This document shows, in pieces, positions 43,892-52,505 of a stretch of DNA of 52,538 nucleotides (its first letter is position 1; every line of letters begins with the position of its first letter). Below the pieces are notes generated by a model. The model worked only from the letters and a program-made list of their open reading frames with translations. It made no database searches and was not told where the DNA came from. Origin of the DNA: Streptomyces sp. WZ.A104 (GTDB taxonomy: Bacteria; Actinomycetota; Actinomycetes; Streptomycetales; Streptomycetaceae). The position numbers and the translations under genes were made by a program. The DNA lies in the NCBI RefSeq assembly GCF_002382885.1, contig NZ_NWVL01000058.1, positions 1-52,538 on the forward strand. Direction: 5' to 3'.

Positions 43892-45391
43892 TCAGGCCAG
43901 CTCGTCCCGCAGTTGCCGCTTGAGGATCTTTCCGCTGGCGTTGCGCGGGAGTGCGTCCACGAACACGACCCGCTTGGGCGCCTTGAAGGCGGTGAGCCTC
44001 TCGCGGGCGTGGGCGATGAGTTCGGCCTCGTCCGCCTCGCCTCGCAGGACGACGACGGCGGTGACGGCCTCGATCCAGCGGTCGTCCGGCAGGCCGATGA
44101 CGGCGGTCTCGGCGACGGCGGGGTGGGTGTAGAGGGCGTCCTCGACCTGCCGGGAGGCGACGAGAACGCCGCCGGAGTTGATGACGTCCTTGACCCGGTC
44201 GACGACGGTGAGGAAACCCTCGGCGTCGCGGACGGCGAGGTCGCCGGAGTGGAACCAGCCGTCGCGGAAGGCTGCCGCCGTCTCCTCTGGCTTGTCCCAG
44301 TAGCCGGAGCACAGTTGGGGCGAGCGGTAGACGACCTCGCCAGGGGTGCCGTCCGGGACGTCCTCGCCCTTCTCGTCGACGACCCGGGCTTCGACGAAGA
44401 GGACGGGCCTGCCGCAGGACTCCATCCGCCCCTCGTGCTCGTCGGGGCCGAGGACCGTGGCCAGCGGCCCGATCTCGCTCTGGCCGAAGCAGTTGTGGAA
44501 GGCCAGGCGCGGCAGGTGTTCGCGCAGCCGCTCCAGGACGGGTACGGGCATGATCGAGGCCCCGTAGAACGCCTTGCGGAGACCGGTGAGGTCACGGGCG
44601 GTGAACTCCGGGTGGTTGGCGAGGCCGATCCAGACGGTGGGCGGGGCGAACAGGCTGTCGGCCAGGCCCGCTTCGACGAGGTCGAAGATCCGGGTGGCGT
44701 CCGGCGCGTCGAGGATGGTGTTCTCCGCGCCCACCGCCAGATACGGCAGCAGGAACACATGCATCTGGGCGGAGTGGTAGAGCGGCAGGGAGTGCAGGGG
44801 CCGGTCGGTGGCGGTTAGGCCGAGGGCGGTGATGGCACTGACGTACTCGTGGACCAGGGCTCCGTGTGTCATCATCGCGCCCTTGGGCAGGGCGGTGGTG
44901 CCGGAGGTGTACAGCAGCTGCACCAGGTCGTCGGAGGCGGGGGCGTGCTCCGGGGTGAAGGGCCGCTCGGTGGCCAGGGCCTCCAGCAGCGAGCCGGGCG
45001 CGTCGCGCAGGGTACGTACGGGGTGGCCCGCGGGAACGCGTTCCGCGAGATCCGGGTCGGTGAGGACGAGCGCGGATCCTGACTGGTCCAGGAGGTAGGC
45101 CAGGTCGTCGCCGGTGAGGTTCTGGTTGACCGGGACGTGCACCAGCCCGGCCCGGGAGCAGGCGAGGAAGGCGATCAGATAGGCGTCGGAGTTGTGGGCG
45201 TAGGCGGCCACCCGGTCGCCGGGGGCGAGTGCGTGCTCGTCGGTGAGGACGGCGGCGGCCGTGGAGACCGCGGCGTCCAGGGAGCGGTAGGTCCAGGCCC
45301 GGTCGGCGTACCGCACGGCGCTGCGTGCGGGGGTGCGCCGGGCACTGCGGGTGAGGACGCCGTCGACTGTGCTGCTGCGTACACCGGTCAT
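43892..45391 (-). CDS. long-chain fatty acid/acyl-CoA ligase (ANL family)
   Basis: 499 aa. YTSGTTALPKGAMMTHGALVHE (P-loop), LPLYHSAQMHVFLLPYL, FHNCFGQSEIGP (A5), GWFHSGDLAVRDAEGFLTVVDRVKDVINSGG (A7/A8) and a C-terminal PRNASGKILKRQLRDEL with the catalytic Lys. Makes acyl-CoA from a free acid, chain length unknown. ATG 45391. Convergent with paaK. Carries one base change from the canonical P-loop (A for G after TT), as in several FadD proteins. Confidence 0.88.
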   Translation of the reverse strand: MTGVRSSTVDGVLTRSARRTPARSAVRYADRAWTYRSLDAAVSTAAAVLTDEHALAPGDRVAAYAHNSDAYLIAFLACSRAGLVHVPVNQNLTGDDLAYLLDQSGSALVLTDPDLAERVPAGHPVRTLRDAPGSLLEALATERPFTPEHAPASDDLVQLLYTSGTTALPKGAMMTHGALVHEYVSAITALGLTATDRPLHSLPLYHSAQMHVFLLPYLAVGAENTILDAPDATRIFDLVEAGLADSLFAPPTVWIGLANHPEFTARDLTGLRKAFYGASIMPVPVLERLREHLPRLAFHNCFGQSEIGPLATVLGPDEHEGRMESCGRPVLFVEARVVDEKGEDVPDGTPGEVVYRSPQLCSGYWDKPEETAAAFRDGWFHSGDLAVRDAEGFLTVVDRVKDVINSGGVLVASRQVEDALYTHPAVAETAVIGLPDDRWIEAVTAVVVLRGEADEAELIAHARERLTAFKAPKRVVFVDALPRNASGKILKRQLRDELA

Positions 45392-45542
45392 GGCGCGATC
45401 CTGGGCGGCCGGGGACCGGGGGTCAAGAGGCTGGATACCGACCAGACGGTCGACAGTCGCCGGGCCCCCGGGCCGAGTGGCGCTCGACTGTCCGGACGGT
45501 CCGTCAACCGCCCGCGCCACCGGCACCGTTGGGAGGAAGCCC

Positions 45543-45632
45543 TTGACTTCGCGCAACCGTCTGAGGCTGCTCGGGGTTGCCGGTCTCGCCCTGTTCACCG
45601 TGTCGGCGACATTCCAGCCCGTACCGACATGA
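45543..45632 (+). CDS. 29-codon signal-peptide-like ORF with TTG start
   Basis: TTG 45543 sits 6 nt behind a strong GGGAGGA (45531-45537). The peptide is TSRNRLRLLGVAGLALFTVS ending TFQPVPT: basic N-region, hydrophobic core, then a stop right where a mature protein would begin. Either a tiny membrane peptide or the surviving 5' end of a lost secreted protein. Confidence 0.35.
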   Translation: MTSRNRLRLLGVAGLALFTVSATFQPVPT

Positions 45633-45949
45633 CGAAGCCCCTCGGCGAGACCGAGCGCGCGCATATGTTCCGGACATGTTTCACATGTGAGGACGCGCAC
45701 AACTCTCCACCCTTCACAGGAAATTATTCAGACGATGGGCGCATCAGGTGCAAGATTTGCGCCGAACGCCCCGCACGCCACGCTGCGCCGCAAGATCAAC
45801 TTTGTTCAACTCTCCACTACGTGTGCCGACATGTCCGCATCGCGGCCAACCACTTCTTGCCAACGCACCACTACCTGTAGGCATGGCCGCAGCGGTCCGC
45901 CCGACCTTCGGACCGTTCATCGAACACCGCCACACCTGGGGGAACACCC
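45633..45949 (+). promoter_or_regulatory. melC upstream control region
   Basis: 317 bp, AT-richer than the surroundings, no supportable gene. It contains tandem palindromes ACATGT-TTC-ACATGT (45674-45688), the near-perfect inverted repeat GGTGCAA-GAT-TTGCGCC (45747-45763), and a direct repeat TCAAC-N5-TCAAC (45796-45810). A GGGGGA ribosome site precedes melC1. One or more of these are likely regulator sites for melanin formation. Confidence 0.5.
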
Positions 45950-46333
45950 ATGTCCAGAATCACCCGCCGACGCGCACTGGGCGCCTCCGCCGGAGCCCTC
46001 GCCGGACTCGCCGTCGCCGGCGTGGCCCGCGCCGCCGGCCCTTCCGCCACCCCCGCACCTCGGGCTACAGCCGCGGAACGAGCCTCCTTCGACGAGGTCT
46101 ACCAGGGCCGCCGCATACAGGGAGCACCCTCCCACCACGGCGGACACCACGACCACGGCAGCGGCTACCAGGTGCACATCGACGGCAAGGAGCTGCATGT
46201 GATGCGCAACGCCGATGGCACCTGGATCAGCGTTGTCAACCACTACGAGACCTTCGCCACCCCGCTCGCCGTGGCCCGCGCCGCCGTCGCCGAGCTTCAG
46301 GGCGCCGCACTCGTCCCTCTCGCCCTCGCCTGA
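45950..46333 (+). CDS. melC1: tyrosinase copper chaperone / secretion cofactor
   Basis: 127 aa. Twin-arginine signal (RRRALGASAGALAGLAVAGVARA). The mature part has SFDEVYQGRRIQG, the His-rich SHHGGHHDHGSGYQVHIDGKELHVM and NADGTWISVVNHYETFATPLAVARAAV, all typical of MelC1. It binds apo-tyrosinase, delivers copper and carries MelC2 out through the Tat system. The start is 16 nt plus one gene upstream of melC2; both are cotranscribed. Confidence 0.95.
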   Translation: MSRITRRRALGASAGALAGLAVAGVARAAGPSATPAPRATAAERASFDEVYQGRRIQGAPSHHGGHHDHGSGYQVHIDGKELHVMRNADGTWISVVNHYETFATPLAVARAAVAELQGAALVPLALA

Positions 46334-46349
46334 ACCCGGAGCACCAGCC

Positions 46350-47177
46350 ATGACCGTACGCAAGAACCAGGCGAACCTCACCGCCACCGAGAAGAAGCGC
46401 TTCGTCGACGCCCTGTTGGAGCTCAAGCGCAGCGGCCGCTACGACACGTTCGTCACCACGCACAACGCCTTCATCATGAGCGACACGGACAACGGTGAGC
46501 GGGTCGGCCACCGTTCGCCGTCGTTCCTTCCGTGGCACCGCAGATTCCTCATACAGTTCGAGCAGGCACTCCAGTCCGTGGACGCGTCCGTGGCGCTGCC
46601 GTACTGGGACTGGGCCGCCGACCGCACCGCCGCGTCCTCGCTCTGGGCGGACGACTTCCTCGGCGGTACCGGGCGGAGCAGAGACGGCCGGGTGATGACC
46701 GGACCCTTCGCGTCGGACGCGGGCAGATGGCCCATCACCGTACGCGTGGACGGGCGCAGCTACCTCCGCCGCGACCTCGGAGCGGGCGGCCGGCAGCTGC
46801 CGACCCGGGCCGAGGTCGACTCGGTGCTCGCCATGAGCACATACGACACCGCGCCGTGGAACAGCGCGTCGGACGGCTTCCGCAACCATCTGGAGGGCTG
46901 GCGCGGCGTCAATCTGCACAACCGGGTCCATGTGTGGGTCGGCGGCCAGATGGCCACCGGAGTCTCGCCCAACGACCCGGTGTTCTGGCTGCACCACGCG
47001 TACATCGACAAGCTGTGGACCGACTGGCAGGCGCGCCACCCGAACTCGCCCTACCTCCCGGCCGCGGGCACCGCCGACGTGGTGGATCTGCATGACACCA
47101 TGCGCCCGTGGAACGACGTGACACCGGCCGACATGCTCGACCACATCCCGCACTACACCTACGACACGGCGGCCTGA
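46350..47177 (+). CDS. melC2: tyrosinase (monophenol monooxygenase)
   Basis: 275 aa. All six copper ligands are at the positions of the characterised Streptomyces enzyme: His38, His54 and His63 (CuA; THNAF, VGHRS, PWHRRF) and His190, His194 and His216 (CuB; NLHNRVH, WLHHAYID). Oxidises tyrosine to dopaquinone, giving melanin. It has no signal peptide and depends on MelC1 for export and metallation. Gap to melC1 is 16 nt. Confidence 0.96.
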   Translation: MTVRKNQANLTATEKKRFVDALLELKRSGRYDTFVTTHNAFIMSDTDNGERVGHRSPSFLPWHRRFLIQFEQALQSVDASVALPYWDWAADRTAASSLWADDFLGGTGRSRDGRVMTGPFASDAGRWPITVRVDGRSYLRRDLGAGGRQLPTRAEVDSVLAMSTYDTAPWNSASDGFRNHLEGWRGVNLHNRVHVWVGGQMATGVSPNDPVFWLHHAYIDKLWTDWQARHPNSPYLPAAGTADVVDLHDTMRPWNDVTPADMLDHIPHYTYDTAA

Positions 47178-47385
47178 GCACGCAGGCCGGCGCGGAACCA
47201 GGAGCACCGGTCGGGCATCGAGCGGCCATGGCGCATCGAGCGGGACAGGCCCTCTGAGCCCGCGTGTCGGCCACGGCGGAGCTCAGCGGACGCCGCCTCC
47301 CCGCCGACGCCGGCGGGGAGGCGGGCCCATGCGCCACGGTGCACCCGCCCCGGTGGCAACGGGTCGGGGCGGGGAACGAAGCCCG
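47178..47385. other. intergenic sequence after melC2
   Basis: About 200 bp with no gene and no perfect terminator hairpin. It leads into a decayed coding region. Confidence 0.4.
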
Positions 47386-47389
47386 GCGA

Positions 47390-47592
47390 GGTGACCGCAC
47401 GTCGCCCGGCCGAGTACGAGGAGCACATGGAGGCCCTCCGAACCGCGGAGCCGGGGGCGCTGCGGTCGGGGGGCGACTCCTGCTTGGAGGCGATACCGCC
47501 GTCCCCGCGTCGGTCGCCGACGACAGCGTTCCGCTGGGGCAGCTCCTGCCCGTCGGAACCGGCTCCGCGGTCGCCGTGGTGGCGGACAACGC
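47390..47592 (+). pseudogene. frameshifted remnant resembling a DUF89 (ARMT1-like) protein
   Basis: One frame reads RRPAEYEEHMEALRTAEPGALR (about 47395-47470). A shifted frame reads LLGGDTAVPASVADDSVPLGQLLPVGTGSAVAVVADNAG (about 47485-47595), whose VVADNAG ending resembles the metal-binding segment of DUF89 damage-control phosphatases. No full gene exists. Assignment by memory and tentative. Confidence 0.35.
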
Positions 47593-47629
47593 GGGTCCGG
47601 GAGGGGCGCGGTCTGCCCCTCCCGGACCC
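47593..47629. terminator. strong hairpin terminator
   Basis: Perfect 15-bp stem, 47593-47607 with 47615-47629, and a 7-nt loop, 18 bp beyond the stop of the minus-strand acyl-CoA synthetase gene. Confidence 0.75.
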
Positions 47630-47647
47630 GGTCGCCCCGGTCGTGGG

Positions 47648-49198
47648 CTACAACGGGCGCTCGAAGCCCTCCCAGTACGGTTCGCGCAGTCGCCGTTTGT
47701 AGAGCTTGCCGTTGGGGTCGCGGGGCATGGCGGCGATGAAGTCGACGCTCCGGGGGCGCTTGTAACCGGCGAGCCGCTCCTCGCAGTGGGCGAGGATCTC
47801 GGCGGCGAGCGCCTCGCCCGGCTCGTGGCCCTCCGCCGGTTCTATGACGGCCTTGACCTCCTCGCCCCGGTCGGCGTGCGGGATGCCGAAGGCGGCGGCG
47901 TCCGCGACGGCGGGGTGGGTGAGCAGGGCGGACTCGATCTCGGCGGGGTAGATGTTGACGCCACCGGCGATGATCATGTCGATCTTCCGGTCGCGGAGGA
48001 AGAGATAGCCCTCCGCGTCCAGCACGCCGAGGTCGCCGACGGTGAAGAAGTCGCCGATGCGGCTTCCGCGGGTCTTGGTCTCGTCCTTGTGGTAGCTGAA
48101 GCCGCCGGTGCTCATCTTCATGTAGACGGTGCCCAGTTCGCCCGGCGGCAGGCGGTTGCCGTCGTCGTCGAAGACGGCCAGCTCGCTGATCGGCCAGGCC
48201 CTGCCGACGGTGCCGGGCTTCTTCAGCCAGTCCTCGGCGGTGGCGAACGCCCCGCCGCCCTCGCTCGCCGCGTAGTACTCCTCGACGCAGCTCCCCCACC
48301 ACTCGATCATGGCCCGCTTCACATGGTCGGGGCACGGGGCCGCCCCGTGGATCGCGTGCCGCATGGAGGAGACGTCGTAGCGGGCCTTCACCTCGTCGGG
48401 CAGCGCGAGCAGCCGGTGGAACTGGGTCGGGACCATATGGGTGTGGGTGCAGCGGTGCGCGTGGATGAGGCGGAGCATCTCCTCGGGCGCCCAGCCGTCC
48501 ATCAGGACGAGCGGGTGGCCGATGTGGAGTGCGGCGCCCGCGAACTGGAGTACGGCGGTGTGGTAGAGCGGCGAGCAGACCAGGTGGACGTTGTCGTCGA
48601 AGGGCCGGATGCCGAAGATGCCGAGGAACCCGCCGAGATAGGTCTCCTCGGGCCGCTTGCCCGGCAGCGGTCGGCGGATGCCGCGCGGACGGCCGGTGGT
48701 GCCGGAGGTGTAGTTCATGACCCAGCCGAGGGTGCGCCCCTCGGGCGGGCTCGCGGGGTGTCCTTCGAGGAGCTCGGCGTACGGGCGGCTGCCGGGTACC
48801 GCGCCGACGCCGTAGCGGTGACCGGCCGGCAGCTCCGCCTCGTCGGCGGCGGCGGTCGCGGCGGCCGCGAAGCGTTCGTGGGCGATCAGGACACGGGCGC
48901 CCGAGTCGGCGACGATCCAGGCGATCTCGGGGCCGACGAGGTGGTGGTTGACGGGGACGAGGTAGAAGCCCGCCTGGGATGCGGCGAGGTAGGCGGTGAG
49001 GAGTTCGACGCCGTTGGGCAGCACGACGGCGAACGCGTCGCCCTCGCGCAGTCCCGCCGCGCGCAGTCCGTGGACCATGCGGTTGACGTCGGCGTGCAGC
49101 CGGCCCGCGCTCCACTCCTCGCCGCCGGGGGCGATCAGGACCGTGCGGTCGGGGTCGGCGGCGGCCTGGGCCCAGAAGCCGTTGGGGGGCTGGCTCAC
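47648..49198 (-). CDS. acyl-CoA synthetase (ANL family)
   Basis: 516 aa from GTG 49198. P-loop NYTSGTTGRPRGIRRPLPGK, SPLYHTAVLQFAG, EEYYAASEGGGA (A5), FFTVGDLGVLDAEGYLFLRDRKIDMIIAGGVNIYPAEIE (A7/A8) and a catalytic Lys in PRDPNGKLYKRRLREPY. The RGIRRPLPGK extension after the P-loop is typical of actinobacterial acyl-CoA synthetases of unknown substrate. The start overlaps the stop of the nitronate monooxygenase gene by GTGA and has GGAAGGAG upstream, so the two are translationally coupled. Confidence 0.88.
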   Translation of the reverse strand: MSQPPNGFWAQAAADPDRTVLIAPGGEEWSAGRLHADVNRMVHGLRAAGLREGDAFAVVLPNGVELLTAYLAASQAGFYLVPVNHHLVGPEIAWIVADSGARVLIAHERFAAAATAAADEAELPAGHRYGVGAVPGSRPYAELLEGHPASPPEGRTLGWVMNYTSGTTGRPRGIRRPLPGKRPEETYLGGFLGIFGIRPFDDNVHLVCSPLYHTAVLQFAGAALHIGHPLVLMDGWAPEEMLRLIHAHRCTHTHMVPTQFHRLLALPDEVKARYDVSSMRHAIHGAAPCPDHVKRAMIEWWGSCVEEYYAASEGGGAFATAEDWLKKPGTVGRAWPISELAVFDDDGNRLPPGELGTVYMKMSTGGFSYHKDETKTRGSRIGDFFTVGDLGVLDAEGYLFLRDRKIDMIIAGGVNIYPAEIESALLTHPAVADAAAFGIPHADRGEEVKAVIEPAEGHEPGEALAAEILAHCEERLAGYKRPRSVDFIAAMPRDPNGKLYKRRLREPYWEGFERPL

Positions 49199-50304
49199 GT
49201 GGCGCTCCTTCCGGCGATGCGGTTGATGCGGGTGACAGCCCGTTCGAAGCCGCGGGTCAGGTCGTCGACGACGGCCCGCACGCTGCGTTCGCTGGTCATC
49301 CGGCCGACGATCTGCCCGACGGGGGTGCCGAGCAGCTCCCCCACCTCGTACTTCTGGATCCGGGACACGGCCTCGGCGACCAGCAGGCCCTGGAGCGGCA
49401 TGGGCAGGGTGCCCGGCCCGGCCGTGTCGTCCCAGGCGTCGGTCCATGCGGTACGGAGCTGGCGGGCGGGCTTGCCGGTGAGGGCGCGGGAGCGGACGGT
49501 GTCGCCGGAGCCCGCGGCCAGGAGCTTGGCGGTGAGGGCCTCCGAGTGCAGGTCGGCCTCCTCGGTGGTGAGCCAGAGGGAGCCGAGCCAGACTCCCTGG
49601 GCGCCGAGGGCGAGCCCGGCGGCGACCTGTTCGCCGCTGCCGATTCCTCCGGCGGCGAGCACGGGCAGCGGGGCGACGGCCTCGACGACTTCGGGGACCA
49701 GCACCATGGAGCCGATCTCCCCGGTGTGGCCGCCCGCCTCGTACCCCTGGGCGACGACGACGTCGATGCCCGCCTCCGCGTGCCGCCGGGCGTGCCGGGC
49801 GCTTCCGGCCAGGGCGGCGACGAGGACCCCGTGGTCGTGGGCCCGTTGGATCACGTCGGCGGGCGGGGAGCCGAGGGCGTTGGCGAGGAGCTTGATCGGG
49901 TAGTCGAAGGCCACGTCGAGCTGGCCCCGGGCGACCTCCTCCATCCAGCCGGTGATGCGCCAGCCGGACGCCTCTCCCTCGGCGAGTTCGGGCACGCCGT
50001 AGCGGGTGAGTAGCTCCCGCACGAAGCCGCGGTGCCCCTCGGGGATCATCGCCTCGACGTCGGCCTCGGTGACGCCTTCGACCTTCTTGGCGGGCATGAC
50101 GACATCGAGGCCGTAGGGCTTGCCGTCGGCGTGCTCGTGCAGCCGGTCGAGGTCGCGCGCGAGGTCGTCGGGCGCGGTGTAGCGGACGGCCCCGAGCACG
50201 CCGAAGCCACCCGCTCTGGTGATGGCCGCGGCCACCTCGGGGAACGGCGTGAAGCCGAAGATCGCGTGCTCGATTCCCAGTTGCTGGCTCAGCTCCGTCT
50301 CCAT
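49195..50304 (-). CDS. nitronate monooxygenase family flavoprotein
   Basis: 369 aa. FMN-binding TIM barrel: LGIEHAIFGFTPFPEVAAAITRAGGFGVLGAVRY, LLANALGSPPADVIQRAHDHGVLVAALAGSARHARRHAEAGIDVVVAQGYEAGGHTG (phosphate-binding GGHTG) and VLAAGGIGSGEQVAAGLALGAQGVWLGSLWL. Annotated members oxidise nitronates, but many act as enoyl-type reductases or are uncharacterised. Coupling to an acyl-CoA synthetase argues for a role in acyl-CoA metabolism. ATG 50304; operator copy B lies 41 bp upstream. Confidence 0.88.
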   Translation of the reverse strand: METELSQQLGIEHAIFGFTPFPEVAAAITRAGGFGVLGAVRYTAPDDLARDLDRLHEHADGKPYGLDVVMPAKKVEGVTEADVEAMIPEGHRGFVRELLTRYGVPELAEGEASGWRITGWMEEVARGQLDVAFDYPIKLLANALGSPPADVIQRAHDHGVLVAALAGSARHARRHAEAGIDVVVAQGYEAGGHTGEIGSMVLVPEVVEAVAPLPVLAAGGIGSGEQVAAGLALGAQGVWLGSLWLTTEEADLHSEALTAKLLAAGSGDTVRSRALTGKPARQLRTAWTDAWDDTAGPGTLPMPLQGLLVAEAVSRIQKYEVGELLGTPVGQIVGRMTSERSVRAVVDDLTRGFERAVTRINRIAGRSAT

Positions 50305-50344
50305 GGGCGGCAGGATGCCGCAGCGGCGCGGCCGAGGGAAGAGA

Positions 50345-50370
50345 TTTTCTGATGGAACGTCAGATTCTTT
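50345..50370. promoter_or_regulatory. TCTGA-N7-TCAGA palindrome, copy B
   Basis: TTTTCTGA-N7-TCAGATTCTTT, 21 of 26 positions identical to copy A at 38992-39017. All differences are inside the central spacer. 41 bp upstream of the nitronate monooxygenase start. Confidence 0.65.
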
Positions 50371-50533
50371 GCGGGTCGGGAGACGTACGGGAGGGCGGGG
50401 GTGACAGTAACCTCTGCGACGGCAGGAACTTTCACTGCTCGGCGGGATTGCGGAAGTTACTTTCGAGCGGGTGGGGCACGCGGGCGCGAGCGCGGCCCGG
50501 TGGCCGGGCACCCGGCGCGGAAAGGGATCGCGG

Positions 50534-52432
50534 ATGACCGGGGAAGCGAAGGGCGACGGGCGGGCGGCGGCCGAGAGGCGCGTACCCGGTGGCGGCATCG
50601 GCCGACGCAGGCTGGGCGGCGGGATACTGGCCCTGGGCGGGGCGCTCGCGCTGACGCCGGTTCCGCTCGCGGGAGCGGCCGTCCGGAGGAGGCCGGACGG
50701 GGCCCCGGTGGCGGGCGGCACCACCAACGGAGCAGTGGGAGCGGACATGGACGCAGGGGCACACCGGCCCACGCTGCGCCGGGGCAGCGCCGCACACGCC
50801 GGGCTGCTCCAGGAGCCGCTGGACCAGCTCGTACGGGACGCCGAGGCGTACCTCGCCGACTCCCCCGAGCACCCCTGGTACGCGGGTGCGGTGCTGCTCG
50901 CCGGGCGGGGCGGCACGGTGGCGCTGCACCGGCCGATCGGCAAGGCGGTGCGCTATGCCGCGTACGACGAGAAGACCGGGACCGGGGTGGAGTTCCCGGC
51001 GGACCGGCAGATCCCGATGGCCGAGGACACCGTCTTCGACCTGGCATCGGTCTCCAAGCTGTTCACCTCGATCCTGGCGGTCCAGCAGATCGAGCGCGGC
51101 ACGCTGGAGCTGGAGGCCGCCGTGGCCTCGTACCTCCCCGACTTCGCGGGCGGCGGCAAGCAGGACGTCACGGTCCGTCAGCTGCTGACGCACACCTCGG
51201 GTTTCCGGTCCTGGATTCCGCTCTACGAGGAGCCGACCCGGGAGGGAAAGCTCCGGATGCTGTGGAACGAGGTCCCGGCGAGCGCCCCTGGCAGCGCCTA
51301 CCTCTACTCCGACCTCAACCTCATCTCGCTGCAACTGATCCTGGAAGAGATCACCGGCCACCCCTTGGACGCCCTGCTCCACGACGAGATCACCGCCCCG
51401 CTCGGAATGCACCGCACGCGCTACAACCCGCCCGCCTCCTGGAAGCCGAAGATCGCGGCGACCGAGGACGCCCGGCGGCCGTGGTCGGGCCTGGAGCGCG
51501 GGCTGGTCTGGGGCGAGGTGCACGACGAGAACGCGTTCAGCCTGGACGGAGTGGCGGGCCACGCCGGGGTGTTCTCCTGCGCCTGGGACCTGGCCGTCCT
51601 CGCCCGGACCCTCCTCAACGGCGGGACCTACGGCCGCTCCCGCATCCTGTCCGAGGACTCGGCCGACCTCCTCTTCACCGACTTCAACACCGCGTTCCCG
51701 GGCGACGAGCACGGGCTCGGCTTCGAGCTCTACCAGCACTGGTACATGGGTGCGATGGCCACCCCCCGCAGCGCGGGCCACACCGGGTTCACCGGTACCA
51801 GTCTGGTCCTCGACCCGTCGACCGACACCTTCCTCATCGTGCTGGGCAACTCCGTTCACCCGGTACGGAGCTGGCGCTCGGGCAGCGCGCCCCGGGTGGC
51901 GGCCGCGAACCGGCTGGCGCGGGCCGTCCCGGTCCGGCCCGAGCGGGGGCGTACGGGCTGGTTCTCGGGGATGGCGAGCGCGTCCACCGCCACGCTGACC
52001 CTGCCCGCCCTGCGTCTGGGCTCGGCCCGGGCCCGGCTGGACTGCGCGCTGTGGTGGGACACCGAACCGTCCGCCGACCACCTCGTCCTGGAAGCGTCGG
52101 AGGCGTCAGCGGGGCAGGACTGGCAGCCCGTGCCGTTCACCACCGTGCGTCCGGGCCCCGGCCACCGCCCGGACCCGCAGCCGCACCCGGCGGGCTCGGT
52201 GTCCGGCTGGTCGGGTCGCGTCTGGCACCGGCTGGAGGCGGACCTGTCGGCGTGGCGCGGGAAGCGTGTCCGGCTGCGGTGGCGCTACACGACGGACCAG
52301 CTGTACGTGGGGCGCGGCGCGTACGTGGACGGCCTGCGGGTCCGCGACGGAGCCCGTACGGTCTTCGACTCCGACCGGCCCCGGGACGCGGGGCGGATCG
52401 GGGCGACGGGCTGGGTGCCGTCGGCGGACTGA
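50534..52432 (+). CDS. Tat-exported serine beta-lactamase-like hydrolase with C-terminal beta-sandwich
   Basis: 632 aa. Twin-arginine-type signal (GRRRLGGGILALGGALAL, residues 23-40). The hydrolase domain (about 95-460) has S172-V-S-K175, the Y-S-D in YLYSDLN and H-T-G-F in GHTGFTGTS, plus LLTHTSGFRSW. After about residue 475 comes an extra domain (TATLTLPALRLG, LDCALWWDTEPSADHLVLEASE, LSAWRGKRVRLRWRY, GAYVDGLRVRDG) that resembles the beta-sandwich found in immune-inhibitor-A/MAM-type extracellular proteins and may bind carbohydrate or wall. ATG 50534 has GAAAGGGAT upstream. Confidence 0.86.
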   Translation: MTGEAKGDGRAAAERRVPGGGIGRRRLGGGILALGGALALTPVPLAGAAVRRRPDGAPVAGGTTNGAVGADMDAGAHRPTLRRGSAAHAGLLQEPLDQLVRDAEAYLADSPEHPWYAGAVLLAGRGGTVALHRPIGKAVRYAAYDEKTGTGVEFPADRQIPMAEDTVFDLASVSKLFTSILAVQQIERGTLELEAAVASYLPDFAGGGKQDVTVRQLLTHTSGFRSWIPLYEEPTREGKLRMLWNEVPASAPGSAYLYSDLNLISLQLILEEITGHPLDALLHDEITAPLGMHRTRYNPPASWKPKIAATEDARRPWSGLERGLVWGEVHDENAFSLDGVAGHAGVFSCAWDLAVLARTLLNGGTYGRSRILSEDSADLLFTDFNTAFPGDEHGLGFELYQHWYMGAMATPRSAGHTGFTGTSLVLDPSTDTFLIVLGNSVHPVRSWRSGSAPRVAAANRLARAVPVRPERGRTGWFSGMASASTATLTLPALRLGSARARLDCALWWDTEPSADHLVLEASEASAGQDWQPVPFTTVRPGPGHRPDPQPHPAGSVSGWSGRVWHRLEADLSAWRGKRVRLRWRYTTDQLYVGRGAYVDGLRVRDGARTVFDSDRPRDAGRIGATGWVPSAD

Positions 52433-52505
52433 GCGACCCGCACCACGCGGCGGGCCGGGCCACCGGCCGGCCACCGCCCGTTCGCGCCCCCCGGGCCGCC
52501 CCCGC

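Noticed and set aside
42403..44760. 785-codon minus frame spanning paaK and the acyl-CoA ligase
   Set aside because: It runs antisense through paaK and in the wrong frame through the ligase gene. Composition is not protein-like.
47264..49903. 879-codon plus-strand frame after melC2
   Set aside because: It is antisense to the acyl-CoA synthetase and nitronate monooxygenase genes. Only a short part near 47485-47595 looks like old coding DNA and is listed as a relic.
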